DNA from: Klebsormidium nitens
Taxonomy: Eukaryota > Streptophyta > Klebsormidiophyceae > Klebsormidiales > Klebsormidiaceae
Direction: 5' to 3'
Assembly: GCA_000708835.1 (NCBI GenBank)
Contig: DF237217.1
Coordinates: 1 to 64,000, forward strand
Length of the DNA stretch: 64,000 bases
Made by a program: the position numbers and the translations under genes. Positions 1 to 14,200 of this stretch are shown piece by piece (position 1 is the stretch's first letter; each line of letters opens with the position of its first letter). The notes beneath the pieces were generated by a model, which did no database searches, was not told the origin of the DNA, and saw nothing but the letters and a program-made list of their open reading frames with translations.

Positions 1-191
1 TTATAGGTTCCTATGCACAGAGCGGTACATGGATTTGTTTGTTGGCCAGTCCGCATTTAGTCTGCGTCATTTTATAGGTCAGGAGAACCAACAAAGGGTT
101 GCTAGCTTTGTTAGAGAGGCGTTTAGGACTCGAGACTACATTCAGACCTTGTCTCATGAGCCACTATGGCTCCTACGGGACTTTAGAATAA

Positions 192-212
192 ATTGATTGA
201 TTGATTGATTGA
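192..212. repeat. TTGA microsatellite upstream of first gene
   Basis: About five copies of the tetranucleotide TTGA lie in tandem. The surrounding 1-1203 stretch has short open frames on both strands but none with recognisable protein character, so I treat it as intergenic or promoter sequence ahead of the gene starting at 1204. A TGACGTCA palindrome lies at 397. Confidence 0.8.
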
Positions 213-1203
213 CACCTTCGGTTCTCGGCGAATTCACCAAAAGTTCACCCTCTCTGTGTGTATAGACCCTAAGATGATGCTTGGTCGTCAGCCCGAGCCG
301 CCCCGTCTTCCGGATCGATCGACGGTCAGCATTGCTAGTAGGCACGTAATCGACCGTCAAGGGCTCTGATCCAATTTACGCGCGCGGCTTCCATTTTGAC
401 GTCAGACGGCTTAGCACTGCTCAGGATTTACCTATATAGTATAGGTACATTATATATCATGACTACAGTAGTTCAAGACCCGAGCTGAGCCCTCCAGGCG
501 AAGCTGTTGGATTGGAGTCTAGGCCCGGAAGTCGAACTGTAGAGACTCAAGAAATGCTCCACCTGCTAGCTTGCACAGACTTCGAAGAGCACAATCGAAT
601 CTCGCGCTCAGGTGACGGGTCGCTACCTAGTGACATCACGCACCAACAGAAATCAGATCCTGCCGCGGCTCTTAATTGCCGCCCCCACTCCGGCTCATTG
701 ATCAAATATTCAGTTGAAGCCCACCGTACCTGAAGCATAAAGCGAACAAGTCATTTAGGCGTCACTTGCAATCATTGCAATTTGCAGCTCTTACCAAATT
801 CATCCATTGTGACTGACATCGGGCTGGTTAGTTTTGCTTTCCGGCAATCGGCTGAGGGCAATAATTCAAGGAAAAACGATTATGATGACGATGTCGAGTA
901 TCATTTATGTAGGGCGCTGTCCTTGCCTCGATTGGTCAACCCACGGGACAGCAAGATTTAGCTGGAAGATACAAGATCGCTTGAGCTTTTATTCTCTGCC
1001 GGCGATACCTAGTAAGGTGTACCTAAGGTACAACAGAAATTTCAAGATGCGCAATACAACAATATCTGTCGGAGTACTAGTGTTGAAGCAATTAGGGCCA
1101 GCTGATTAACCACAGGGAAAAATCACTATATATGTAAGCTGGAGGGCAGCAGTGGTGCATCGCCCTTCTTTTGAGATCTTTGATGCTTAGCAAGACTGGT
1201 TAG

Positions 1204-4200
1204 ATGCCCGTTAACAAACAGCTTGGTTATGGGCAAAAACTGATTGTGATAGTAAACGAGGATGGAAGCTGCGTCAAGCTAGCGATGGCATCTCCAACGC
1301 CATACAGCGAGCCCTTGAAACCAGCTTCCTATTTGCACTTACCAAGCATCAAGCAACTTGTCAGCAAAGGGAAGGTGGTTCCGCTTGAACCCGAAAATCT
1401 GAATATCAATGCGTTGCAGCCAAATAGTGACGGTCTCAAAGACATCAGCTCTGTTGAGAAAGGCACCCATTCTGATGTTCCTCCCACAACGGAAGAGGCA
1501 AAGGTTCCAGTGCACGTCTCCACAAGCAAGGAGGAACATGCAGATGCAACGCCCGCGAAGCAGCCAGAATCAGTGCCCGAGAAAGAGGCCCTCATTTCGA
1601 AAGCTGCACAGTTGCACGAGGGAGTATTGCAGCAAACGTCTGAAAGTGGCGCAGAAGAACGTTCTCATGATGCGGGGGTTGACGAGCTGCTAGCGAGTGG
1701 CAGCAATAGTGGCGGACGAAAGGTGGTTGTTGCGGAGAAGGTGGGCGGTCCTGCGGAGGCCTCGGAGGACTCGAAACAGATAGTCTCAGTTCCAAGGATC
1801 TCGCCTGAGGAATGGCTGCACCTGTTTCAGACCACTGGCCTGTGCCAGGTAAGCTGCGACCAAGCGCTCAGGCTGTTCACCTAAAGTATCTCTACTCGGA
1901 AGCTGAAGTAGTAGAGGCTTCGTCTCATGACTTTTCCAAAGAACACGTTCACTTCGCCTTGGCCGCAGCATGCGATCTGCTTCCAGCATTTCAAAGATCT
2001 GAAATTGGCGGACAAATGGTACTAGCCTTGAAAAGCTGAACTTCGAGTTCTGTCACGTTGAACCCATCCTACTCGTTGCGCCGCGGACGTCGATGTGCCC
2101 GGGTGAATTTGATTCCGGTAGTTTTCGATAGCTCTTCGGTACGACGCTTATCAGACTTATTCTCATATCCGACGCATATCAAGCGACTTAAGTCTCCTCA
2201 AGAGAAGACAAGCGTCCTTGCAAGGACCACCGTCTCAGTCGACTTTCTCCTGAAACGCTCAGCTCTTGTTGCACCGGGGTGCTGATGCTAAAGACGAAAC
2301 GCGACCCGCAGGCGTACGACCTCGAATCGGACCGCCCGACACCGGCGGGGACGCCCCTCTTCGTGGTGCAAAGGAGCCTTCCCGATTCACAGCGGCGCAA
2401 TCCCTTTGCCTCCTCAAATCGACCAGCGACAAGGGGCGGTGATGTCAGTCGAGGCGCCGGCAGTCCGGATCATATTTCTGGGCACCACATGCTTCCGGAC
2501 AAGCCGGCGTTCATTGTGGACGATCAGACACGGACGGTGGTTGAGGAGACTTACACGGAGCGTCACAAGTGAGTACTTCCCTCCCAAGTCAGTTGTTGAT
2601 GGCGGCACATGCGAACCGGGCGAGAAGAGTAGCAGCATCACTCACGTGGCAATTGAATTGAATAAAGGACTCAATATCTTGCTCACACTTCTCGAACTCA
2701 TCTGCTTGCCAACCTGGACACTGCGAACGGGTTCCAATAGAGTGCCGTTCTCATTTGTACTCGAGTTGGTCGACTTGTGACGAGCGAGGTGCGACATGCG
2801 CCGCTCAATCGAAACGATTTTAAATGACCATTGTAGGTACCTTGTGGAGATGGGTTTCTCGGCCGCAGACATTTCCGGCAGCGTACCTTACGTCAATGCT
2901 TCCATCAAGGCTGAGAAGAAGGAGAGACAGGCAGCCGAGCAAGTGAGACGCTAGCTCATCTTGCTTGGATGCATAGGATGGGGAGATTGGCGCCTTCGTA
3001 GAGCCCTTCGACGTCTTTTGAAGTTCTGTTTTTGACGACTCCTCAGAAGTGAAATTTGGGCTCATCTTCAGTTGGTTTAACTTCTTCATTTCTTGTGTTA
3101 CGCTTTTAAGTGGGAAAAGTGGTCCCTGCTTGCATAAAGGGTTGCAATTATGAACGTGAGACGCTTCGAATGTTTTGGAGCTTTACCTGGAATTGATTCG
3201 GAGATGCAAAAAAAAGTCCTGCCAAACCTGACTTGAAAAGAAGGTTGAGAGACAGGCAGAGCACCTTTGAACGTTGTCCAAGAGTCAATTGTCTCCTCTT
3301 TGCAAACCAGGCCGTGAAGCGCGTATTTGTGACGACCAGGGAGGAATTTCCGCGGTGCCGGATAGACATTGGGGCGAGCCTGCACAGCGAGTACCTCGTC
3401 ATCAACAAGAGCTTTATCGACGAGGTTCAGCAGGTAACTGTCGCCTCAAAGCCGGTCAGCTTATCGTAACGCCGAAGCCCTACTTTGTACGGAATTACAA
3501 ACAGGAGGTTGCTTCGAAGGGGTGCAGAAGGGAATCTGTCTCCAGTTTGCAAACGAAAGCGCACAAAGGCTTGCTTTTGAAGCACCCAAGAAGACGGACC
3601 AAATATTCTGGCGGAACTTCAGCAGTTCTCTCAGATTCAACCGGGATGATCCTGCTTGCGGTTTGGATAAGGCGCTCTGGCGGTTGTAAAGTAGTGTGTC
3701 ATTATGAGGTTCCAGAAGCAACTGACTTTTGGTACTTTATGGTCTGCATTATAAGTCAAAGTGGCAATCCTGCACGATGACAAGGCAGGTCTAAACGAGA
3801 AGTTCCATGAGCTGGAGGTCTGGACAGGCAAGAAATACGTGAAGCCTCACCTTTAATTCTGGGATTTGCTGAATTGTGGAACCAACGCTCCGTTCTTACA
3901 TTTTCTCTTCAAGGCAATCCGTCTTTGCTGAATCAGGTTACGTGCAAGGACATCAATCAGTACGAGAGGCGGAGACAGAAGGTACTCCGGTTGAGGCAGG
4001 CCATCTTTGACCTGTGGGACGAAAAGCCGTTGAGCAAACTCCGGCGGAAGTACAGCGACCTTGTATCACTTTATAGCTTGAACGCGGGGGGCACAATCGC
4101 AACTGACGAAGAATCAAGAACAGCCAATATAAACATAGAAGAAGCCAAGAGGCTCAAGGAGTTGTTGTTGCAAAGTCGAAGGGAGTCGGTGGAAGAAGAG

Positions 4201-7200
4201 CTGACTTTGAATCGACCAGAGGTGAAAGTGGACGAGGCAGAGCAAGAGGAACTGCAACGGCTTTGGGATGCTCTTAGTATGGAAGAGAAACTTGGAAGGA
4301 TTAGAAAGGATCAACAGAAGCGTGAGCAGAGAGAGCTGGCGCTAGTTGAGAAGAAGAGACGGCTGTCCGCAGAGATGAGTGTAGAAGACAAGCTAACGAG
4401 GGCAAGAGAAGAGAAAAAGATGAAGGAAGCAAGAGCTCAGGAGCAGCGTAGGATAGAGGAGAAACTAAGGCACGCTGAAGAAGAGAGGAAGCATCAGTGG
4501 GAAGGCTTGTCTCTCCAGGAGAAGCTAGCAAAGGGGAAAGACGGTGGCGAGAAAGCGGTGGCTCAGAATAATCGAACGGATTCTGAGGATGAGGAAGGCT
4601 TGCCAGCGCTGAAAGCATTTGCAAAAGTCATTGAGACAGCATTGAAGAGGGAGACCGCAACCCTGGGCCCGGAAAGAGAGAGGATCGTGACGAGCATGCA
4701 GGATATCATCAAGCGGTATGGGGCGGTCTGGATCGAAAGCGTAAGCATCTTCATGAGTCGTTTTACCATGTTCAAGAGGGAGTAACGCGTCTCAAAATTT
4801 TCTGCACGTGAGCGCAAAGGGACTGAGGTGCTGCTGTCCTGACCTTGTCATGCAACGTCGGTTGCTGTGAAATTGCGGCGGGAAATGTAGCATCAACATC
4901 CTAAGCAGCGCGTGATCTGAAAAACAACTCCAAGATGGTCCTTTGTTTGTCTGCAGATATGATAGGTTATTTTAGACAATCTTCTTGCTCGCCAGTCTTT
5001 CCAGATTGGACTGAGTCAACTTACAAATGGTTGACGTCTTAAAAGCAGACCTGACTGCAATCCTGAGCGTTGGTGACAGCATCGTCTTGATGCATTCCTC
5101 TCAGAGGTGTATGTCCTCAAACTGACTGCAATCTGCTTCCAGCTTTGTTGAGGAAAACGATGCTTGCAAAAGCTGACTTGAAGAAGTCTCGGGTTGCAGA
5201 TCACCTTGGGGGCTCAGCACATGAGTACAAGCGAGAGGAAGGAAACCTGGGACTCACGGGAAAAGGAGACGGCGACGAAAGTGACGGCAGGGCTGGCTGC
5301 GGCGCATGCTGGTGCCAAGGTCGGGGCACAAGCAACGCAGGAGAGTTCGAAGAAGGTAAGCCGAAAGTTTTTGCCCTTATTCATGCATCTGATCACCAGA
5401 CGCAACCGTATACTTCGTTCTTTTACAGGTAAGGAGTTCGCTTCTGTTTAACTCTACATCAGCTTTCAGCCGTGTTTTGTGAATGTGTGCAAAACCCCTA
5501 AACCTCTCGCCGCTCGCGCGCGGATCGGCTCACTGAGTGCGCGCCCCCGGCGAAGCGGCCGCGGCTCGTCAATCAGGCGGCTCTCAGCTCTCAAGGATGG
5601 AATGTGCACGGTGTGCAAAGTTCAGCGTGACTCCATTTGGCACGCTCTATTTTCCAGGAGTCTTCAGAAGACAAGGAGATGAGCAACACGCACTCCTCAA
5701 ACGCCACAGGGGGCGACACGATCGCGTTTCATGAGAACGCGGACGGCAAGAAGCATGGCTGGCTGGAGTCGATTCGGACTGCCGCTAACTGGCGGATCAT
5801 CAGTTACCGGAGCCTCCGGTTACTGAGTGAACTGCCGGGACTGGACTTTCCAACTGAGGAGACGGGGTATGACGGGGAGACGGTCGTGACATTCAGGAGG
5901 CTCTTGAAGGAAAGGCTGCAGGTTAGGATGCCCTTATCCGTGGGTTTGCAAGCGGTTTGGCGCCCGAAGGAATTCAAATGGCAAGCTTTAGATGGTTTCA
6001 GCTTCTCTGTGTGTTTCAGAACGCCCTTGTGAACTGTTGTAAAGGTCTAAAAATTTTGAGGTGTAGAGGAGGCAAGCGAAAAAGAGCCACAAGAACGAGA
6101 CAAATGTTGACTGTTTCAACTGCGGTGCTGGCTGTACGGTCAGAGGCGGCCGATATCGATGGTTCTCCATAAGAGCAGAACCACTTGTGCCAACAGAGAC
6201 GAGCATGGAAAGGAAATGACATGTTTTGGAATGTGTTGCTTCCAGGCGGTAGCCAACGACGTACGAGACAGTGAAGCAAAGAAGGTGAGCCTCGCTTTCG
6301 GCCTATTTATGTTAACGATTATATATGCAGGTATGCTTTTACCTCCCGTCTCTCGAAGTGACTTCAAACACCTGAGTCGCTTTAATATGATAGATTCTGT
6401 ATTACAGAGTCTTTCAGGCAATCAAGCGGTCTTGCCTACCTGGAACAAGAGAAGACATCAAGAGTCACAAAGCAAAGACGTTGCCTTACATGGCTTAAAA
6501 TCGCTTGACCGATTGCTGGGCTTGTCTTGCGGGAAGGCGTTCCGAATAAGCTCTTTCAGTTCACAGGTGACCAGATGAGCCTGGCAATCCAAACCCCAAT
6601 GTCAAAAAGAGAAGCATACATGGTACTTAAACGTCTAGAATCCAACGAGATGAGATGCAGATTTTTCTCGGAAGTTCCATAGGAGATGCTTCAGCAGAGG
6701 AATCACCGAGAGCGTTCAAGCCTAAGCCGCTCAAACAACGCATCAGAGCAAAGCTGTTTTGATTTTCCAGGACCCCCCTCGGCGGTCGCTCCACAGCGTG
6801 CTGAAGCTAGGCATCGTCGGCTACTGGTACGGCTTCGACTGCAGCGACCAAGGAGGGGGGTCCAGCTCAGGACCGAGTATTCTGCAGGTAATCTGGTAAC
6901 TTTGGATTGCATTGTTGCCGGGTTGCACTAAGATAAGCACCCGGAAGACCGATGGGATTAGTTGAGGGGTAAAAGTGAATGCTAGTGCGGAGCGCGTCAT
7001 AATCTGGGTTAGGAACTTCACAAAATGTTCTTGAGATTTCCGTATTTCAATGCAATCTGGGTTGATGCAGTTTCGGCCCCTGAAAGCGAGGATCACCCGG
7101 CCTTTCGACAACGTCTTCGATCTAGCGCAATATGGCCGGAAACCAGATGATTCTTGGAACCCAGAACTTCTGCACATAACGCAGTCCAAACTGGCCCTGC

Positions 7201-10200
7201 AACATTTTCAACGGTCCCGAGAACCTGAACTTGCCAGTATGCTGCAGGTCAAGATCAACAAGCGGCTCGACTTCACCGTCTCCTTCAAGGGAAAAGGGGT
7301 CGCCAAAGGGTTTCGCTTCCACGGCATGGGAGAGGACAAAGTGGACGGGGACTTCTGCGGGAACGGGGCGTTTTTCCTGGAGGGCTACGTCATCGAGGTA
7401 AGCCGTGACGCCCTGGGTTCGAGTACAACGCGCCGCCGTCTCGAATGTCCACGCGCGCGTCTTTGCGCACGCCGGGCCATGAGTGTGGGTGGATTGCGTA
7501 AATGCGTTGGTGCGAGCTGGCTTGGGGACCTTTGAGTCTGTCTGCTCTTGGATTGTCTTCAAAGTTTCAAGTCCGACGTTCCGTCATTGGAATAGACGAA
7601 CGGACGCGTATTGCTGCTGCACAGATTCGGTTGAACCTGGCCGCCTGAGACCCTTCAATAACGAGTGATATTCCACCCGTCAAGCGGCCCCGAGTCATCC
7701 GATTTATTTCAGGATGCTCGAATTGGGGATGAGTCCGGCCGCGGCGGCCAGGTCTTTCCAAACCTGCAGTCTTTCAGTAGCGCAACAGCTCCTCATGCAA
7801 AGGAATCAGTTTGCTTGCTTGTAGATTCACCCGGTATTGAACAAACGGAGGCGGTATGCGAGAGTATTACACCCCTCGCACGACCAGAGCCGTTACAGGT
7901 TAGCGCTGCCTTTTTGCAGGTAGACGGTGCCCAGCTGTCAAAGAGTCCGTACCGGCCGCTCGGCCTGGTAAAGATGGTCAAGCGTGACATCACAACCGGG
8001 GTGGCTTTCAACTACTTCGGCCACGTGGACTGGACCGGGATGCACGGGGTCTGGAGGGCTTGCGAGCGGAAGGCTGGAACGGAAGGGGAGCCGCAGAGCG
8101 GATCCTGGAGCCTCGCGCCGGTGAAGTTTCTTCCCTGGGACACTGTAGATGGTGAGCTTCTCACTTTTGTCAGAACGGCGTTCAGTCTCAGCGTAACTGC
8201 CCTGCCGCTTGCTGAGGTAGATCAGGTTTTGAGAACCTCAATTTTCATCCCTCCGGCAGTACGAGATTAGTCTACTCGGACCAGAATGAGCAGAAGTGCT
8301 CTCCCGGTCCCGTTGCATTCTAATCAACGGGACAAAACGGGGATTGATCGCAGGAACTCTTCAGAAACTCGAGCTTCTCCTTTGGCTTTCGGTGAATCAG
8401 TTCAACTATGGCTTTCGCACCGTTCTTTTGACTTTCTAACTCCTTCGCAACAAATTCGCCCAAAATTCCACTTTCTTCCTACTCGAGGCCAAGTTTCATT
8501 GAAATCCGTGACGAAGCCTCTGACAACATGCTCGTTCCGTTCAGTGAATAGAGATCTGACGCTTACCGTCGAACGCGATCATCTTCGAAATTGCGAACGA
8601 ATGTTACGCGATGCAGGAACTTGAATTCTGCGCTTCGGAATCTATTTAACCCCACAAGAGCAAAGAGCAAGACAGTTAAAATAACAAACCAAAGACAAAA
8701 CATCTCTCTTTTGTACAGAACCCTGGACGTTCCGCGAGCGCGAGGCGCACATCAACGAGCCCCGCCGCCGGTGGCTGCTTCCCTCCGACGAGACTCTAGC
8801 CAAGCTTGAGAAAACCAGCGCCTCGGTGCACTCCTCGAAGCGCCTCGACCCGACGCTTGCGGAGGGTTTGTGGCAGGTAAGTCTCGGTTTTCGCGTTCGG
8901 TTAGAGCTCGACCCACAAACCTGGCTCCCCTTATAACGTGATCCTGGAATCAACTACTATAAGTGAGCAAGATGTGGACCAATTTATGGCTGAAAGGGTG
9001 CCAGGATTTGATTGAAGTCTCATAGGTTGGTCAAAGGGGTCGGCTGAGGCGTTGGCGTAAAGAAGCTCCAAGACTTCGTTATTAAGGACTAGACTGAGAA
9101 TGATTACTTCCCCGGCTTAAAAGAACAAAGACTCTGAACCCAAAATTAGCAAGCTCAGTGCACACAAACCTACCGTTAAACCCCAAACCAACCTCACCCG
9201 TTACCAAAATAGTGATCTCACTCTACCTGACCGTACCTCAACGGAAGTTTGATACTTCTTGTGACAGGGCTACTATCTGCGCGCGCACCCAACGGACGTG
9301 GACCTCCAGCACTTTCTGTTCAAGGTCGGGAAGTACTCCATATCCGACGTCTTCAAGCGCCTGGGGAAGGATGGGCCGTCCCCGAAAGAGGGGGGTCCGG
9401 GGCCGTACCAGGCGCACCCCCTGGAATGGAAGCGGGTGCAAGCGCCGGCATTCTTGGAGCTGGAAATTAAGACGTGCGCGCTAGTGGGGGGCCAATTTGG
9501 CTGGCAGCGATTTGAGGTGGGGGGGTGGGCGCGGGAAGGGGAGAAGCGGTATACGGTGCAAGGCTTCATCCAACAGGTTAGTAGGGGGAGATCACTGGGG
9601 TGACCGGCCTGCGTCTTGACACGTGGATCTGCTAAGCAGTGAATCATTTCCGCACAAGTCAGGAAGATTTTGATTCCGAAGGTTGGCCAGAAAAACGGGG
9701 GTTGAAAAGTTTGCCGAAATGAATCTATCTACGCTGGTCGTGAGCCTGAAGGAAATTCAGTGCGAGGCACAGTCTCTAGTGGCTACTGGTTCCTTCATGT
9801 GAACGAACAAAAGACCAGATGTGTCATACGAAAGAAGATCAGAACTTCATCAGGCTAAGGGTGGACTCGAGCCACCATTTCAAGATTTGCAGAAACTCGA
9901 GCCCCAACTCTTCGAAGCCGATAAGTGTGTCGGGAGATATGATGACTGGCTGCGGTCAGCGCAATCTCGTGTACTCAGATTTCCATTCCCTGGCACCTCA
10001 AGTATGTTTCGTTCCAAACGGCCTTTATCCAGTCAGGCTTTTTGCAGGTTCCAAGCGACCCGACACTCCTAACATCCTTGTATCCAGGCCCTTGACAAGA
10101 AGAACCTTCACGCCCCTTTCAACCATCCGTGCTTGCTTGCAGGTGCCGTCCCGACACTCGAAGCGCAACCTTCACGACTACCCGTACTTGGGGAAGGTCG

Positions 10201-10412
10201 GCTTGACGCTCACCCGGTCGGGCCTACCGGGCACTTCCGTCGTGCGAAAGTACTACGAAGGGCACCTCGACCACCTAGGGATGCACGGGTCCGTCTCAAA
10301 AACTCCCCCCGGTAGCGACCGGGGCAAAGTGGAAGCCACGTTTGCGTTGATGCCGGTCAGCCTAGAGGTGAAGGCCAAGAAAAAGCTGGCCTTCTTATGC
10401 TTCGGTCGGTGA
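1204..10412 (+). CDS. Unrecognised large multi-exon protein with coiled coil and a GxGxD-type beta domain
   Basis: I do not recognise the family. Exons joined by splice signals and phase: 1204-1848, 2294-2568, 2837-2942, 3311-3433, then 3914-4740, 5200-5355, 5658-5921, 6246-6284, then 6771-6887, 7071-7397, 7920-8151, 8719-8876, 9268-9576, 10143-10412. The joins 3433/3914 and 6284/6771 are unresolved and probably hide a small exon each. The start is the first ATG of a 215-codon exon ending in CAG|GTAAGC. Exon 3 resembles a UBA-like helix (MGFSAADI). Exon 3914-4740 is a long charged coiled coil rich in E, K and R with a repeated 'S-x-E-x-K-L' motif. The 7071-8151 exons carry 'FHGMGEDKVDGDF' followed by 'GVAFNYFGHVDWTGMHGVW', which resembles a short repeated beta domain of GxGxD...G.F type seen in many eukaryotic proteins. 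The last exon ends in a basic tail. It could be two genes, split near 6.3-6.8 kb. The transcript would converge on the dynein gene. Confidence 0.6.
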
Positions 10413-11234
10413 GAGAGTCTTGTATATAGAAGATGGTTTGACGTGTTGTCCTAGGGTCATTAAGTCCAATGAACTACCCCAAGGGCCCAGATCCGTGTTG
10501 ACACGTGTCGCCCCTGCCGAGCAGCGAGCAGTGACATCATGAGGTGCCTTGCCAACGGCCATTCGTATGATTGTTATCAAATCGTTGCTCAATCGGCCCA
10601 TGGAAACATCCTAACCACCCCGCCGGCCATAATGCACCGGCGTGCCTGGGAGCGCGGTAACGTGGCATGCAGACCGTATATGTCAGCACAGCGCTGCGCA
10701 ACGCTGCTGTGAAAGATGCATGAAAATGCCTGTACATTGCCGCGCTGAACGTTTGATGCAGTTATTCAAAGGTTATACAGAATTATAGTGCACGGGCCAC
10801 TGATGGCAACGTCCCGGACTTCACAGTATGGCCACTTCACGCAAATCAAGATGCTTGCGACCTTAACGAACCATGTTTTGCCCCCTTGAAAATGCGTGCA
10901 CGATCTCATTCGCTTACTCAGACGATCCTGACGAGTAGTGGCTGTTTTGCATGCCCTGATCGAGTTTGCCGGAGTCACACTTCAAGGTCCGAGGCTCTAA
11001 GGCATAGCGCACCGTGCGTATACGCTCGGTTTACGTAACCCAGATCGACCATTGGGCTGGCAGCCATGCGGATCCCGCACGCGCGGGTACATAAGATCTT
11101 CGATGAAGTGGTAATGCTCCGCTTCTTCAAGTATTATTGATGAGACAAAGGTGCCCATGCGTCGAAAGAGAACGCGTCGATTTCAAGTCAACTATTTAAC
11201 ATACAAGTGAAGAGAGCCGCACAAGCCCCCGCCC
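10413..11234. other. Convergent intergenic region
   Basis: This is the spacer between the 3' ends of the unknown plus-strand gene and the minus-strand dynein gene. I see no coding signal, RNA gene or repeat here. It probably holds both 3' UTRs. Confidence 0.6.
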
Positions 11235-14200
11235 TTATTCTCCCTTGAGAGCCACCTCGATGATCTTATCCAACTTGGCAACCTGCTCCTGCGTAACCTC
11301 CTTGCTGGCGTGGGGCTTGATCGACTTGCGCAAGTTGGGCGACAACTTGAGGCACGTGACGCATCCACGGTCGTCACCCACCAACAGGATCGGGTGCTGC
11401 GGAAGTACGAGGAAGCGTAAGCAAGTGGTTCATGATGCTTTGAAGGTGATCAAATGAGCGGTACTGATCGTGCTTATTTAAGATTGCGAAGTCGTGTTTA
11501 AACATGCTTTCAAGGTGGTCATATGTGCGTCCAAGGTCTAGAAAGAAAGAGACACGTCAGCTCGTGACGCTCTGGGGCCTGCCAGAAGTGGAGAAAGAGT
11601 AATCAGACTAGCATTTTCATTTTGTCCGAACGTCGAGGAGCGCCGGAAGCAATAAATGCTCAGCGGAAGCCAAACTGGATCAATATGAGGGGGCTTTGTC
11701 CCGGAGCTCACCTTGGGATTGAACGACACCCGCGTCAGCTTGGCTTTCCGCACGATCTTCTGCTCGCACATGGGCTCGTGCTTGTTCTCGTTCAGGTCGA
11801 AGACGTGGACCTGGGCGAGCGGGGAAGACATGACGTCAGCACGAGCAGCAAGGGCCGACAGGCCGGTGCCAGAATGAGCACGCCAGGACTTTGAGACAGT
11901 ACCGGGGTCTTTGCCGAGGAAAAGAGCAATGGTCTGTAGCCCAGGCTGAATGAAAGCCATTCCGAGTCGAAAAGCTGGCTACTAGATTCTACGTGGGGGA
12001 TTGTGGCAGCCAATTCAAGGACGGCCTACCTTAACCGGGGTTAACGCTATTGTAAGCGGCAGTCTAAATGTCGGTTTGTTTGACGGAACCCGAAACGTCC
12101 TCACCTTTCCGTCGCTGGTGACCGCCGCAAAGGTCGTTGCAGAAAACGGCGCCCATGTGACGTCACTGACGCCGTTGTTCAGGTCGAACGACATGACCGG
12201 TTTCGGGTTAGTGTGCTCCCACAGCTTAACCGTCCAGTCAGCGCTCGCGGACAGGAACACCTTGGGGTGCCACGGGTTCCACTGGACGGTATATACCGCC
12301 ATAGAGTGGCCCTGCACAGGAGAAGGTGGTCATGATTCAAGTTTGGGTGAACTTTTTAGAATCAAGAATGGACATCCGAGCTCCGGTATTGACCCAACTG
12401 CTCGGTGCAAATTGTTAATCGGCGGCCTGCGCCGACTGGACGCTACACATGACATTACCAAACGCCACGCTTTTAATCCAGACAGACTCCCACGGAAAAA
12501 GTCAAGAAGACAAACAGTTTATTCCGGGTTTATTCCAGATTTATTCCAGATTCCAGAAATCAAGAAAACAACTCGTTTATCACAGTACCGCACATCATAT
12601 GCCCTACAATGAGACGAAAGCCACATTTCCAGTCATGCAACACACACACAGCACCAAGAAAACGGACGACGACGAGAAGAGAGCAAAATTTCACCTTGAT
12701 TTTGCGTGAAGGGCTTTGAAGCACCTGTGCCTAACAAAGAATCCAGGCTCAGAGCATACATCATCAAGGAAGAGGTCATTTACTAAAGACTACACATTTT
12801 TCACGAACCTTGTACGTTTCCAGATACTGCGAGTGGTAAGCCTTGGAGCACTTGTGTATCCTGCCCTCCTCCGTGCCCACAATAAAAAGGTGCTCGCTGT
12901 GCTGGTTGAAATCCAGACTGCATCCGCCGGCCAAACTGCCCAGCGCCGTCTCGTCCTCTTCCAGGTCCGTGTCCGACACGTTGCCGCTCAGCTTGAGCTC
13001 CATCACGTCCTGCAGGGAAATGGGAAAGACGCTTGTCAGAATTTCCTTTTTGGGGTGGAAACTGAACTTCGTCTCATAGAAAAGTGTACACAGTCGACTC
13101 TCGTCTGAGCCAGGAACAGTGCGCGAAGTCAAGCATCGTCCTAAAGAGTCACCAGGCTTGGTCGCGAGAGAACAAAACTTAGGTGAAACTGAGGTCAGCG
13201 CATATCCGGTTCCAGGAGAGTCGTCTTACGTGGAACTGCAGCTCGGACTTGCTCATTGTCCAGAGCGTGACGCGGCCGTCGCTGGAGACGCTGAAGAAGT
13301 TGAGCGACTTGCTTAGGTCCTCCTCCTGCCACCGCACCTAGAGGAAAACACGCGCGCGCCACGTCAGCTCGAACATCTAAAAGGCGCTAGTTTGGGACGG
13401 CGAACTTGAAAAACTGCCTGCCGCACAAGAATCTAATCGAAAGCGAAAAAGCGAATAAGCTAGTGTAGGACGTGTCCTTGAAATCACGACGAGAAGCTGC
13501 AAAGCCAACAGACATATGGATGGCTTTCTTAGGTCCTCAGAGGAGCACTAGATGCTCGTTGGCGTAAGAATGCTCCCTTATATAGTTCCCATCTGGTTTC
13601 CGATATTCAAAAGTTGTTTTTGCTGAAACTTTTGAGGGTCGATCGCGCATAAGCTCTGCAACGTCAGGGCACAATCGGTCAACCCGACGACGCTCCCCAA
13701 TTCGAACCGGGTCCAATCAGAAACGTTATACCACTCAGGCACCCTTACCAACTCACTTTTTCAATTCTAAACAGACCTGATACCGACCCGTCCAACGACC
13801 ACATTGCAGCCAAAATAGACGACCCCACAGAAGGTTTTTATTTCGAACCGCCCACCTGCCACACCGGGTCCGTGTGCTTGCCCGTCTTGACCGTCGATGC
13901 GAAGATCGGACGGTTGATCTTGTTCCGGACGTCGTACACCAGGACCGTTCCGTCGTAGAGACCCACGGCAAGCAGGCTGCTGTGCTGCGGGTGGAAGTCT
14001 AGGCACATGACGCCGGATTCCGTTGTGAACGTGTATTCCGGGTGCGACGGGTTTTTGAGGCTGTAGCAGCAGATGAGCCCGCTCGTCTGCCGCACGAAGT
14101 CGAAGCTGCCGTACCTGGGGGGTAGCAGCAGAAGGATTCGACGCCGAAAGGTCAGCGGGCTGCGAGGTTGCGCTCGTTTTGGAAGAGGCCGGATGTTTGA

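Noticed and set aside
13680-13745. tRNA-like text on the minus strand (GGGTGCCTGAGTGGT ... GGTTCGAATTGGGG)
   Set aside because: The D-arm-like and T-loop-like parts are only about 37 bases apart, there is no anticodon arm and no matching 3' acceptor strand, so it is not a tRNA gene; at most a decayed tRNA-derived fragment.
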